From Deltaproteobacteria bacterium (GTDB lineage Bacteria > Desulfobacterota > Desulfomonilia > UBA1062), in contig JAKPDW010000017.1 of assembly GCA_029552245.1 (NCBI GenBank), forward strand, positions 1 to 48,367: DNA of 48,367 bases. The letters are read 5' to 3'. Position numbers and translations under genes: made by a program. The notes beneath the pieces were generated by a model. The model had not been told where the DNA came from. It did not search any database and saw nothing but the letters and a program-made list of their open reading frames with translations. Positions within the stretch are counted from its first letter, which is position 1. Each line of letters begins with the position of its first letter. Below, piece after piece: positions 19,015 through 27,966 of this stretch.

Positions 19015-21376
19015 CAGAGATGCCTTTCCCGTGACACCGGGCGGCGACTGCACCGTGTTCATTCAAGGAAGGGACGCCAACGGCAGGGTCGACTCCCGCA
19101 TCCTCGAGGAACGCATACAGGAGGCCGTCAGGCAGGGGTGCACGAAGATCGAGGTGCAGGCCTACGGGCAGCACGGGATCGGAGGAAGGCTGTGGTTCAC
19201 CGGGGGGTCGCACGTCAAGGTCGACGTGTTCGGCCATCCCGGCCAGCGCGTGGGCGCCATGGGTTCGCCTTTCACCACCGTCGAGGTGCACGCTCCGGCT
19301 TCCGACGACGTGGGGTGGCTCAACGCAGGCGCGACGATCATCGTCCACGGAGACGCCACCAACGGTGTCGCCAACGCCATGGCCCAGGGCAGGATTTACA
19401 TCGCCGGCGACATAGGCGCCCGCGGGATGACCATGACCAAGCACAACCCGCGCTTCGACCCGCCCGAGCTCTGGGTGTTGGGCGGGACAGGCGACTCGTT
19501 CGCGGAGTTCATGGCCGGAGGGATCGCCGTGGTATGCGGCATCGACTCCCGCTCCAAGGAAGGCTACATACTCGGGCACCGGCCGTGCGTGGGCATGGTC
19601 GGCGGCAAGATCTTCTTCCGGGGCCACCAGAAGGAGATCAGCGACGCGGATGCGGTGTTCGTCAGGATCACCGACGAAGAGTGGGACTGGCTGAGGTCCG
19701 GCCTCTCCAGGTTCCTGAAGGCCATCGGCAAGGAGTACCTCGAGGAGGAGCTCACGCACGACAGGTCCGCCTGGGAGCTTGTCGTCGCCCGCCGGCCCTC
19801 GGAGAAGCGGACCAGGGACAGGATCCCCATGGGGCGTTTCCGGAAGGAGGTGTGGGACAGGGAGCTGGGTCCCGGGGGTCTCATCGGTGACATCTCGAAG
19901 GTCGATTCCTCCCGCATCGGTGTGATCGAGACCGGGGAGCTCAGGCGGTTCGTCCCGCACTGGGAAAACGAGAGCGCCATGTCACCGTGCCAGGCTGCGT
20001 GCCCCACGGGCATCCCGGTGCAGAAGCGCTGGTCGCTGGTAAGGATGGGGGAGATCGAAAAGGCGGTGGACCTCGCGCTCGCATACACCCCCTTCCCGGC
20101 CACGGTTTGCGGTTACCTGTGCCCTAACCTGTGCATGGAAGCGTGCACGCGCCGGGCCAAGGGCATGACGCCCGTGGACACGTCCGTCCTGGGCAGGGCG
20201 AGCATCGAGGCCAAGGATCCATCCCCATCGCCCCCCTCGGGGAGGAAGGTGGCGATCATCGGAGGGGGGCCCGCAGGCCTGTCCGTGGCCTGGCAGTTGT
20301 GGATGAAGGGCCACGACCCCGTGGTGTTCGACAGGGATGCACGCCTGGGGGGCAAGATCCGCGACGTGATACCGTTCAGCAGGATCCCGAAGGAGGTCTT
20401 CGACCGGGAGTTGCGGCGGGTTGAGGAGAAGATCACCCGCGTGAGGCTCGAGGATCCCTTCTCCGAGCAGCTCTTCGAGGACATCGTGAACAGGCACGAC
20501 TTCACCGTGATCGCCGTGGGAGCCAACGACCCGCGAACGCTGAGCGTCAAGGGGGCACGGAGAACCATCGCGGCTCTTGACTTCCTGAGGGCTGCCAAGA
20601 GAAACAAGATGAAGGTGAAGGGGAACGTGGTCGTGATAGGAGCCGGCAACGTCGGGTGCGACGTGGCGACCGAGGCCTACAGGCTCGGCGCGTCGAGCGT
20701 GACGCTCGTGGACATCCAGAAGCCGGCCTCCTTCGGGAAGGAACGGGAGGCGGCCGAGGCGCTCGGGGCGAAGTTCGTGTGGCCCGTGCGCACCGAGCGG
20801 ATCACGGACGACGGCGTGGTCCTGTCCGACGGGTCGACGATCCCGGCCGACATGGTCGTGGTCTCCATCGGGGACACCCCGAACCTGGAGTTCCTCCCGG
20901 ACACGATCGACACCGAGTCGGGGATGATCAGGGTGGACGAGCGCTACAGGACGTCCCGCGACCGCGTCTATGCCATCGGCGACTGCGTCAGGCAGGGGCT
21001 CATCACGGACGCCATCGGCGCCGGCAGGATCGTGGCATCCGACATCGATGCGCGGCTCAAGGGCGAGGACGCCACCTTCGACCGCATGCCCTCGGTCGAC
21101 GTCGCCAGGATCAGGCTGGAGTACTACGAGCCGCAGGCCCTCACCGAGCATGACGACCTCGCGTCATGCGCCCAGACGTGCGCGTCCTGCGGTCTCTGCC
21201 GCGACTGCGGCATGTGCGAGGCCGTCTGTCCCACACAGGCGATCTCGAGGAGGGAACTTCAGGGAGGCCTCTTCGAGTACGCGGCTGACCCGGGAAAGTG
21301 CATAGGATGCGGCTTCTGCGCAGGCGCCTGCCCCTGCGGGATCTGGGAGATGAGGGAGAACGACCCTCTTGTATAA
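19004..21376 (+). CDS. Glutamate synthase GXGXG domain fused to GltD-type oxidoreductase and a C-terminal ferredoxin
   Basis: A 790-residue fusion. Residues 1-215 are the GXGXG beta-helix that normally ends GltB (GGDCTVFIQGR; VQAYGQHGIGGRLWFTGG; AQGRIYIAGDIGARGMT). Residues ~320-385 are the GltD N-terminal Fe-S region (CQAACPTGIPVQ; CGYLCPNLCMEAC). Residues ~413-700 are the two-dinucleotide-binding flavoprotein, with FAD motif AIIGGGPAGLS at 417-427, NAD(P) motif VVIGAGNVGCDVA, and YAIGDCV. The last ~60 residues are a ferredoxin with CASCGLCRDCGMCEAVCP and CIGCGFCAGACP. It passes electrons to the synthase subunit. The ATG overlaps the previous stop by 11 bases. The usual gltB and gltD boundaries are thus redrawn: part of each lies in one polypeptide. 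Confidence 0.92.
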   Translation: MWSDRDAFPVTPGGDCTVFIQGRDANGRVDSRILEERIQEAVRQGCTKIEVQAYGQHGIGGRLWFTGGSHVKVDVFGHPGQRVGAMGSPFTTVEVHAPASDDVGWLNAGATIIVHGDATNGVANAMAQGRIYIAGDIGARGMTMTKHNPRFDPPELWVLGGTGDSFAEFMAGGIAVVCGIDSRSKEGYILGHRPCVGMVGGKIFFRGHQKEISDADAVFVRITDEEWDWLRSGLSRFLKAIGKEYLEEELTHDRSAWELVVARRPSEKRTRDRIPMGRFRKEVWDRELGPGGLIGDISKVDSSRIGVIETGELRRFVPHWENESAMSPCQAACPTGIPVQKRWSLVRMGEIEKAVDLALAYTPFPATVCGYLCPNLCMEACTRRAKGMTPVDTSVLGRASIEAKDPSPSPPSGRKVAIIGGGPAGLSVAWQLWMKGHDPVVFDRDARLGGKIRDVIPFSRIPKEVFDRELRRVEEKITRVRLEDPFSEQLFEDIVNRHDFTVIAVGANDPRTLSVKGARRTIAALDFLRAAKRNKMKVKGNVVVIGAGNVGCDVATEAYRLGASSVTLVDIQKPASFGKEREAAEALGAKFVWPVRTERITDDGVVLSDGSTIPADMVVVSIGDTPNLEFLPDTIDTESGMIRVDERYRTSRDRVYAIGDCVRQGLITDAIGAGRIVASDIDARLKGEDATFDRMPSVDVARIRLEYYEPQALTEHDDLASCAQTCASCGLCRDCGMCEAVCPTQAISRRELQGGLFEYAADPGKCIGCGFCAGACPCGIWEMRENDPLV

Positions 21377-21425
21377 GCGGAGACGATCAGGCACCGAAAA
21401 CACTGAAGAATGGAGGAGACGATCG

Positions 21426-22757
21426 ATGTTCAACTGCAAGACCAAGACCGACGTGATGAAGGCTGTAAAGGAGTACGACATCAGCTTCATCCAGTTCTGG
21501 TTCCCGGACGTGCTCGGCAGGCTCAAGAGCTTCCAGATCACGCCGTCCGAGCTGGAGGAGGGGATAGAGGAGGGTATGGGCTTCGACGGATCCTCCATCG
21601 AGGGTTTCGCCCGCATACACGAGAGCGACATGATCGCGAAGCCCGACCTCACGACCTTCCAGATCCTGCCGTGGAGACCGGCGGAAAAACCCGTCGCAAG
21701 GATGTTCTGCGACATCCTCAACCCCGACGGGACCCCGTACGACGGGGACCCGCGCTACGCGCTCAAGCGCGTGCTGGCCAAGGCGGCCAAGCTGGGGTAC
21801 ACGGTGTACCTGGGACCTGAACTGGAATACTTCTACTTCGCGAGCAGCAACGCCCCCGAGACACTCGACAAGGGCGGGTACTTCGACGGACTGCCCATCG
21901 ACCTGGGTACCGACCTGAGGAGGGAGACTATCTTCGCGCTCCAGAAGATGGGTATCCGCGTGGAGTACAGTCACCACGAGGTGGCGCCGTCCCAGCACGA
22001 GATAGACCTCAGGTACGCGGAGGCCCTCAAGATGGCGGACATCGTCATGACGTACCGCACCGCGGTCAAGGAGATCGCCCGCCAGAAGGGCGTGTACGCC
22101 ACGTTCATGCCCAAGCCCATCTTCGGCGAGAACGGGAGCGGCATGCACGTCCACCAGTCCCTGTTCAAGGGGGACAAGAACGCCTTCTTCGACCCCAAGG
22201 ACAAGTACCACCTCTCCCCGGTGGGCAAGGGGTACATCGCCGGCATTCTCAAGCACGCCCGCGAGATCGTGGCGGTGACCAACCAGTGGGTGAACTCCTA
22301 CAAGCGCCTGGTGCCCGGCTACGAGGCCCCGGTGTACGTGTCGTGGGCGAGGAGGAACCGTTCGGCCATGGTGCGCGTCCCCATGTACAAGCCCGGGAAA
22401 GCGAACGCCACCCGCATGGAGTTCAGGGCGCCCGACCCGGCGTGCAACCCCTACCTGGCGTTCGCGGTGCAGATAGCCGCGGGCCTCGAGGGCGTGGTGA
22501 AGAAGTACCCGCTTCCCGAGCCGATAGAGCAGGACATCTTCGAGATGGACGAGCACGCGCGCGCGCAGGCCGGCATCACGTCGCTCCCGGGCAACCTCTT
22601 CGAGGCCATCCAGGAGGTATCGAAGAGTGCGCTCGTGAAGGAGGCGCTGGGAGACCATATCTTCGAGAAGTTCATAGAGAACAAGAAGAAGGAATGGGAC
22701 AACTTCCGCATACACGTGAGCAAGTACGAGATTGACACGTATCTCCCCTTGCTGTAG
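21426..22757 (+). CDS. glnA: Glutamine synthetase, type I alpha
   Basis: A 443-residue enzyme joining ammonia to glutamate with ATP to give glutamine. Hallmarks are GFDGSSIEGFARIHESDM, GPELEYFYF, NGSGMHVHQSLF and RMEFRAPDPACNPYLAFA. The length is that of the alpha class, and no NLYDLP-like adenylylation segment is present, so GlnE-type covalent control is unlikely; alpha enzymes are usually controlled by feedback inhibition. It lies 49 bases after the glutamate synthase fusion, completing the GS-GOGAT cycle in one operon, with GGAGGAG before the ATG. A strong hairpin (22768-22806) follows. Confidence 0.97.
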   Translation: MFNCKTKTDVMKAVKEYDISFIQFWFPDVLGRLKSFQITPSELEEGIEEGMGFDGSSIEGFARIHESDMIAKPDLTTFQILPWRPAEKPVARMFCDILNPDGTPYDGDPRYALKRVLAKAAKLGYTVYLGPELEYFYFASSNAPETLDKGGYFDGLPIDLGTDLRRETIFALQKMGIRVEYSHHEVAPSQHEIDLRYAEALKMADIVMTYRTAVKEIARQKGVYATFMPKPIFGENGSGMHVHQSLFKGDKNAFFDPKDKYHLSPVGKGYIAGILKHAREIVAVTNQWVNSYKRLVPGYEAPVYVSWARRNRSAMVRVPMYKPGKANATRMEFRAPDPACNPYLAFAVQIAAGLEGVVKKYPLPEPIEQDIFEMDEHARAQAGITSLPGNLFEAIQEVSKSALVKEALGDHIFEKFIENKKKEWDNFRIHVSKYEIDTYLPLL

Positions 22758-22767
22758 AAGAACCCGG

Positions 22768-22806
22768 ACCCTGCGGCGCGGGGCGATAACCCTTGCGCCG
22801 CAGGGT
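22768..22806 (+). terminator. 12-bp hairpin between glnA and carA
   Basis: ACCCTGCGGCGC (22768-22779) pairs with GCGCCGCAGGGT (22795-22806); GGG and CCC in the loop can add inner pairs. No T-tract follows. It could reduce read-through into carA or stabilise the glnA end of the message. Confidence 0.55.
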
Positions 22807-22864
22807 GACGAACGAAGACGTGAGGATCTTCCACAGGGGTTCACCAAGCGGATTCAAGGGGTGC

Positions 22865-24028
22865 ATGAAGCTCGCAGGATACGATACCAGGCCCGGCGTG
22901 GTGGTGCTCGAAGACGGCACCGTCTACAGGGGCCGGGTATTCGCCGGTGAGGGCTCGCGCTTCGGCGAGGTGGTCTTCAACACCGGGATGACGGGATACC
23001 AGGAGATCCTCACCGACCCCTCCTACAAGGAACAGATCCTCGTCATGACGTATCCCCTCATCGGGAACTACGGGGTCAACTCCGCGGACGTGGAGTCGTG
23101 GGGTATCCATCTCGAGGCGTTCGTGGTGCGGGAATACCAGCGCAGGCCGAGCAACTGGCGCATGGAGAAGACCCTCGCGGATTACCTGTGCGAGCACGGT
23201 ACCATAGGGATCGAGGGGGTCGACACGCGGGCCCTCACGCGACGCATCCGCACCCAGGGTGCCATGCGCGGGGTCGTCTCCACGGAGGTCGATCGCATCG
23301 ACGACCTCGTGGACAGGGTTCGGGCCTACCCCGGTCTCGTCGGCCGGGACCTGGTCAGGGACGTGACCGGCGCCGGGGCCTACGTGTGGAAAGACGGCGA
23401 GAAGGCGGGGATGGAAGCGGCACGAGGCCGATCGGGGCTGCCGCGCGTGGTGGTGGTGGACTGCGGGGTGAAGCTCAATATCCTGCGTCTCCTCGAGGAA
23501 CGGGGGTGCGAGGTCGTGGTGGTCCCTGCCCACACCTCGTCGGGAGCGATCCTGGACCTGGCGCCCCAGGGGGTCCTCCTGTCGAACGGCCCCGGCGACC
23601 CGGCCCCGTTGGGCTACCTCGTCGAGACCGTGAGGGGGGTACTCGGCAGGGTACCCGTGTTCGGCATCTGCCTCGGGCACCAGATACTCGGACAGGCGCT
23701 GGGCGGCTCCACGCTCAAGCTCAAGTTCGGGCACCACGGCATCAACCACCCGGTGAAGAACCTGGCGACGCTCAGGGTGGAGATCTCGTCCCAGAATCAC
23801 GGGTTCGTCGTCGATCCCGCGACGCTGCCCAAGGACGTGGAGATCACCCACGTGAACCTCAACGACATGACGCTCGAGGGGATGCGCGCCAGGGACCTCG
23901 ACGCGTTCAGCGTCCAGTATCACCCCGAGGCGGCTCCCGGACCGAGGGACTCGAACTACCTGTTCGAGGAGTTCATGGCGAGCATCGGGTGCGGGCCGAG
24001 GCCGGGGACAGACCCGCATCTTGCCTGA
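22865..24028 (+). CDS. carA: Carbamoyl-phosphate synthase small subunit
   Basis: A 387-residue glutaminase subunit supplying ammonia to CarB for carbamoyl phosphate, used in arginine and pyrimidine synthesis. The N-terminal domain is typical (VVLEDGTVYRGRVFAGEG; GEVVFNTGMTGYQEILTDPSY). The C-terminal class I amidotransferase has the nucleophile elbow VFGICLGHQILG and the His-Glu pair in QYHPEAAPGP. The ATG at 22865 places VVLEDG where it lies in other CarA proteins and has AAGGGGTG just upstream; a frame from 22793 adds 24 unlike residues. carA and carB are separated here by the GFAT-like gene, which is unusual. Confidence 0.96.
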   Translation: MKLAGYDTRPGVVVLEDGTVYRGRVFAGEGSRFGEVVFNTGMTGYQEILTDPSYKEQILVMTYPLIGNYGVNSADVESWGIHLEAFVVREYQRRPSNWRMEKTLADYLCEHGTIGIEGVDTRALTRRIRTQGAMRGVVSTEVDRIDDLVDRVRAYPGLVGRDLVRDVTGAGAYVWKDGEKAGMEAARGRSGLPRVVVVDCGVKLNILRLLEERGCEVVVVPAHTSSGAILDLAPQGVLLSNGPGDPAPLGYLVETVRGVLGRVPVFGICLGHQILGQALGGSTLKLKFGHHGINHPVKNLATLRVEISSQNHGFVVDPATLPKDVEITHVNLNDMTLEGMRARDLDAFSVQYHPEAAPGPRDSNYLFEEFMASIGCGPRPGTDPHLA

Positions 24029-24122
24029 TGGCGCCCGGGGTGATATACAGCCGTGCTCAAGTGGGGTGTACGAGTGATCCCGGTCGCTCAGTCCACGAAC
24101 ACCTCCCACACGTGAGGCGCCC

Positions 24123-27100
24123 ATGGTAGACAAGGTTCTCGCCTTCCTGATGCCCACGCTGGCCCTGCTCTCCATCGGCGTCCTTTTCCTCGCCGCATGC
24201 AAGGCGGTCTCCTTCCTCGGACGCGCCGGAGGATGGACGGTGAGGGTGGGTGTTGACCCGAGAAGGGTGCGGGGACCGTCCGTCGTCCTCTTCCCCGTGT
24301 GCGAAGACCTCTTGTGCTGCGGCCTGGCCGGCTTCGTCGTGGTGAACAGGCCCACAGGCAAGGCCGGCGACCCCGAGCGGGAGATCTCGGAGCTGGTCGA
24401 ACAGGTCTGCTCTCGAGGGCTCTCGGCACCGGGCGCCCCCGGCATGGATCCTTCGCGGTACCTGAGCCCCGAGAGCCTCGAGAGGCTGGACGCCGGGCTT
24501 ACCCGCCTGAAGCAGGACACCTCGGCTCAACACCGGCTGTTCTCGTCGGGTGGGCTCGACCGCTTGAGGGCGGTGTCGGACAGGCTCAAGACGTTCGTGG
24601 AGCACGAGGAAGACGCCCTCGAGAGGGCATCGGGGAGGCTCAACGTCAGGGACACCGAGGTCATGGCCGAGCGTCTCGTGAGACTCAAGGATGTCGACTG
24701 GGCGCTCAGGGAGGATCTCATCGCGGTCCACGACAAGGTTCGTGCGCTGGCGGGCCCGCTGATGTACGAGGATCCCGCCTACTACGCGAGGTTCCAGAAG
24801 ATCAACGCGTGCCTGAACGCACTGGACCGGCTCGAGGTGAGAGGACGGGACTCTGCGGGGATCCAGGTCCAGGTGTGCTACCCGGACCTGGAGTCCGTGG
24901 CCCTGCTTCGTCACCGGTTGACCCAGGACGCCTTGTTCGAGGAGTTCGTTCAGAGGTCAACCCCCATGGAACTCAAGAACGGCTCCATCAGCCTTCACGG
25001 CCCGGTGATATCCTTCACGTACAAGACCGCGCAGATCACGGGCGAGCTCGGCGAGAACACGAGGAAGCTCAGGGCGTTCATAGGGTCCGACGGCGTCCTG
25101 AAGGCGGCCCTGTCCATAGACTGCGTGACTGAGACGTATCTCGCGCACACGCGGTGGGCCTCGGTCGGCGCCATCAACGAGACCAACTGCCACCCCGTCA
25201 ACAACCACTGCCTTGACGCGCCCGTCGAGGAACTCGGGGGGTTGCCTTCGCGATGCAGGGATTATCCTCGCTACGGGAAGGGTGCGTGGACCGTGAGCGC
25301 GGTCTTGAACGGCGACATCGACAATTTCCAGGGCATAAGGAACAGCCTCGAGGACCTGGGGAGGGTGCTGAGCACCGAGGTCACCACGGACACCAAGGCC
25401 ATACCCCTCCAGGTGGAGCGCTTTCTCCAGGAGGGTGACACCCTCGCCGAGGCGTTCAGGAAGGCGGTGAACTCCTTCGAGGGTTCCCACGCCGTAGCGC
25501 TCCAGAGCAACATCGAGCCGGGAAAGGTGTTCCTGGCGCAGAGGGGGAGCGGCCAGACCATCTACGTGGGCCTGCTCGAAAACGGCTACATGTTCGCCTC
25601 GGAGATCTACGGCCTCGTGGAGGTCACCTCCAGGTTCATCAAGATGGACGGGGAGACCCCGCGGGTGCCCGGGGACACCTCGACCCAGGGGCAGATCTTC
25701 ATCCTGTCCGACGGCGCGAGCGGGGGGGTCGACGGCATCGAGGCCATGTACTATGACGGGCACCCCGTCACCCTGTCGGAGAAGGACATCCAGACCGCCC
25801 AGATAACCACACGGGACATCGACAGGGGGGAGCACCAGCACTTCCTCATAAAGGAGATACTCGACGCGCCCTCCTCCATCCGCAAGACGCTCAGGGGCAA
25901 GTACCGCAGGGTCTCGCCGGGGAAGGTGGTGTTCAACCTCGACGAGACGGTCGTGGATCCGCACACCAGGGAAATGCTCGTGAGAAACGAGATACGCAAG
26001 ATATTCGTCGTGGGCCAGGGAACCGCGGCGGTCGCCGCGAGCGCGGTCGCGGAGGCCCTTGGTGTGTACCTGCGGGGTGCGGCCGTAACGGTGGGGTCGC
26101 GCAAGGCGACCGACCTGAGCGGGTTCATGCTCGACGACGACATGTACGACACGCTCGTGATCGCCATCACGCAGTCGGGCACGACCACGGACACCAACCG
26201 TGCGGTGACCCTGGCGCGCCAGAGGGGGGCCAGGGTCATGGCCATCGTGAACCGCAGGCAGTCGGACATCACGACCAAGGTCCACGGCGTGTTCTACACG
26301 AGCGACGGCAGGGACATCGAGATGTCCGTCGCGTCGACCAAGGCCTTCTACTCGCAGATCGTCGCCGGGTACGTGCTCGCCCTGTTCTTCGCCCAGCAGC
26401 TCGGCACCCTCGAAGACGGGGCGATAGCGGAGGCGCTCGCCGCGCTCGAGCAGGCGCCCGACCTCATGATGGAGGTCATCGCGCAGCGGGAGGCCATAAG
26501 GAAGACCGCCTGGGACGCGGTGCGGAGGAAGCAGTACTGGGCGGTGGTGGGCAGCGGCGTCAACAAGGTCGCCTCCGACGAGGTGCGGATAAAGCTCTCA
26601 GAGCTCTGTTACAAGACCATTTCCTCGGACATCATTGAGGACAAGAAGCACATCGACCTCTCGTCCGAACCCCTCATCCTCGTGTGCGCATCGGGGAGCC
26701 CGCCCATGGTCCTCGACGACATCGTGAAGGACGTGGCGATCTTCAAGGCGCATGCATCCACCGTGGTGGTGATCGCAGACCGGGGGGCGGGGGAGAGTTT
26801 CGAGAACGTCGCCGACGCCGTCATCGAGGTGCCGGGGGCAGACTTTCCCCTCTGCGTCATCCTCAACACCCTGGCCGGCCACATCTGGGGCTACTATGCG
26901 GCGCTGAGCCTGGACGAGCAGGCAAGGACCTTCAAGCGTTTCCGGACCGAACTCCAGGAGAGGGCCAAGGAGCACAAGAGGCTCCAGTACACCGTGTACG
27001 AGAGCGTCAAGGACAGGGAGCTCCACCGCCTCGTCGACGCGTTCGAGGCCGATTTCAAGGCGTGGAGGGTGAAGGGCGAGCTCGCTTCTCTGAGCAACGA

Positions 27101-27905
27101 CGTCGCCTCGGACATCACGCTCCTCCTCAAGTATGCCAGGGGCAAGCTCCCGGTCGAGGACTTCTGGATGGAGTTCGAGGGAAAGCGCGTTTCCTCGTCC
27201 CCGCTCGACATGCTCGACCTCACGCTCAAGAGGGCCGTGGAAGAGCTCTCGAGGCCCGTGGACGCAATCCGACACCAGGCGAAGACCGTCACCGTGGGCA
27301 CGAGCAGGAAGGTGGAGGTCCCCAAGGGGCCCGTGTTCTCGGTGCTGGTCGAACTCGGGTTCTCCCCGGAGAACGTGAGGGCCCGGGAGGTGCTCTTCCT
27401 CAAGAGGCTCCAGGGCGCGATCGTCAGGATCAAGGGCTACACCCTCTACCGGGTCGAAGGGTTGGACGAGGCGGGCATGCCCGTGGAGGCTACCACGCTC
27501 TCCATCGTCAGGCGCGAGGGCGTGTGCGCGTCCATGCCGTCCAGGTACGAGCGCGCGGCCCCGCTCAGGGGGACCAAGAACACCATAGTCAGGACCCGGA
27601 AGGTGTACGCCGGTATCGGGCGGTCGGACAACGCTTCCATCGTGGTCATCCCCCTGGAGGACGCGCGCCGCGTCATCACCCACCTCCTCCTTCTGCAGGT
27701 GGACTTCGACGAGCACCTCCAGACGGCCAGGAAGAAGGATGTTCTCGGCGTCAAGCTCAACGACATCGTGAACCTCGTCAACGAGTACGACATACCCTGG
27801 AAGGACGAGTACCTGGAACACTTCGATATCAAGGTGTTGCTCGGCGAGGACGTGAACGACATCGTGGGGGAGATCGTCAAGGTGCACAAAGAAAGGGGTC
27901 GGTAA
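24123..27905 (+). CDS. Giant GFAT-like glutamine amidotransferase/SIS protein with N-terminal membrane helix
   Basis: A 1260-residue relative of glutamine-fructose-6-phosphate aminotransferase. Residues 5-27 form a hydrophobic helix. The glutaminase motif CCGLAGFVV places the Cys-Gly at 66-67, after a long pro-segment. About 170 mostly helical residues then precede LEVRGRDSAGI (238-247), where GFAT has about 25. AHTRWASVGAINETNCHPV (341-359) and LNGDIDNFQGIR (395-406) continue the glutaminase fold. A first SIS domain has ITQSGTTTDTNRAV and SVASTKAF (735-742), and a second starts near 805. The GELKHGP and PRNLAKSVTVE signatures are changed to IEDKKHIDL and DEQARTFKRFRTELQE. The last ~320 residues match nothing I know. 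It probably makes an amino sugar or related product at the membrane, but the substrate is unclear. Confidence 0.8.
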   Translation: MVDKVLAFLMPTLALLSIGVLFLAACKAVSFLGRAGGWTVRVGVDPRRVRGPSVVLFPVCEDLLCCGLAGFVVVNRPTGKAGDPEREISELVEQVCSRGLSAPGAPGMDPSRYLSPESLERLDAGLTRLKQDTSAQHRLFSSGGLDRLRAVSDRLKTFVEHEEDALERASGRLNVRDTEVMAERLVRLKDVDWALREDLIAVHDKVRALAGPLMYEDPAYYARFQKINACLNALDRLEVRGRDSAGIQVQVCYPDLESVALLRHRLTQDALFEEFVQRSTPMELKNGSISLHGPVISFTYKTAQITGELGENTRKLRAFIGSDGVLKAALSIDCVTETYLAHTRWASVGAINETNCHPVNNHCLDAPVEELGGLPSRCRDYPRYGKGAWTVSAVLNGDIDNFQGIRNSLEDLGRVLSTEVTTDTKAIPLQVERFLQEGDTLAEAFRKAVNSFEGSHAVALQSNIEPGKVFLAQRGSGQTIYVGLLENGYMFASEIYGLVEVTSRFIKMDGETPRVPGDTSTQGQIFILSDGASGGVDGIEAMYYDGHPVTLSEKDIQTAQITTRDIDRGEHQHFLIKEILDAPSSIRKTLRGKYRRVSPGKVVFNLDETVVDPHTREMLVRNEIRKIFVVGQGTAAVAASAVAEALGVYLRGAAVTVGSRKATDLSGFMLDDDMYDTLVIAITQSGTTTDTNRAVTLARQRGARVMAIVNRRQSDITTKVHGVFYTSDGRDIEMSVASTKAFYSQIVAGYVLALFFAQQLGTLEDGAIAEALAALEQAPDLMMEVIAQREAIRKTAWDAVRRKQYWAVVGSGVNKVASDEVRIKLSELCYKTISSDIIEDKKHIDLSSEPLILVCASGSPPMVLDDIVKDVAIFKAHASTVVVIADRGAGESFENVADAVIEVPGADFPLCVILNTLAGHIWGYYAALSLDEQARTFKRFRTELQERAKEHKRLQYTVYESVKDRELHRLVDAFEADFKAWRVKGELASLSNDVASDITLLLKYARGKLPVEDFWMEFEGKRVSSSPLDMLDLTLKRAVEELSRPVDAIRHQAKTVTVGTSRKVEVPKGPVFSVLVELGFSPENVRAREVLFLKRLQGAIVRIKGYTLYRVEGLDEAGMPVEATTLSIVRREGVCASMPSRYERAAPLRGTKNTIVRTRKVYAGIGRSDNASIVVIPLEDARRVITHLLLLQVDFDEHLQTARKKDVLGVKLNDIVNLVNEYDIPWKDEYLEHFDIKVLLGEDVNDIVGEIVKVHKERGR

Positions 27906-27966
27906 ACCTTCGGTGACCTGAAGCGGTCACGGACCCCAGACAGCCGGAGCGAAACAGAAGACAGCC

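Noticed and set aside
17320-19062. Long minus-strand frame opposite the glutamate synthase FMN subunit
   Set aside because: Antisense shadow of a strongly conserved gene; rich in His, Val and Asp through codon bias.
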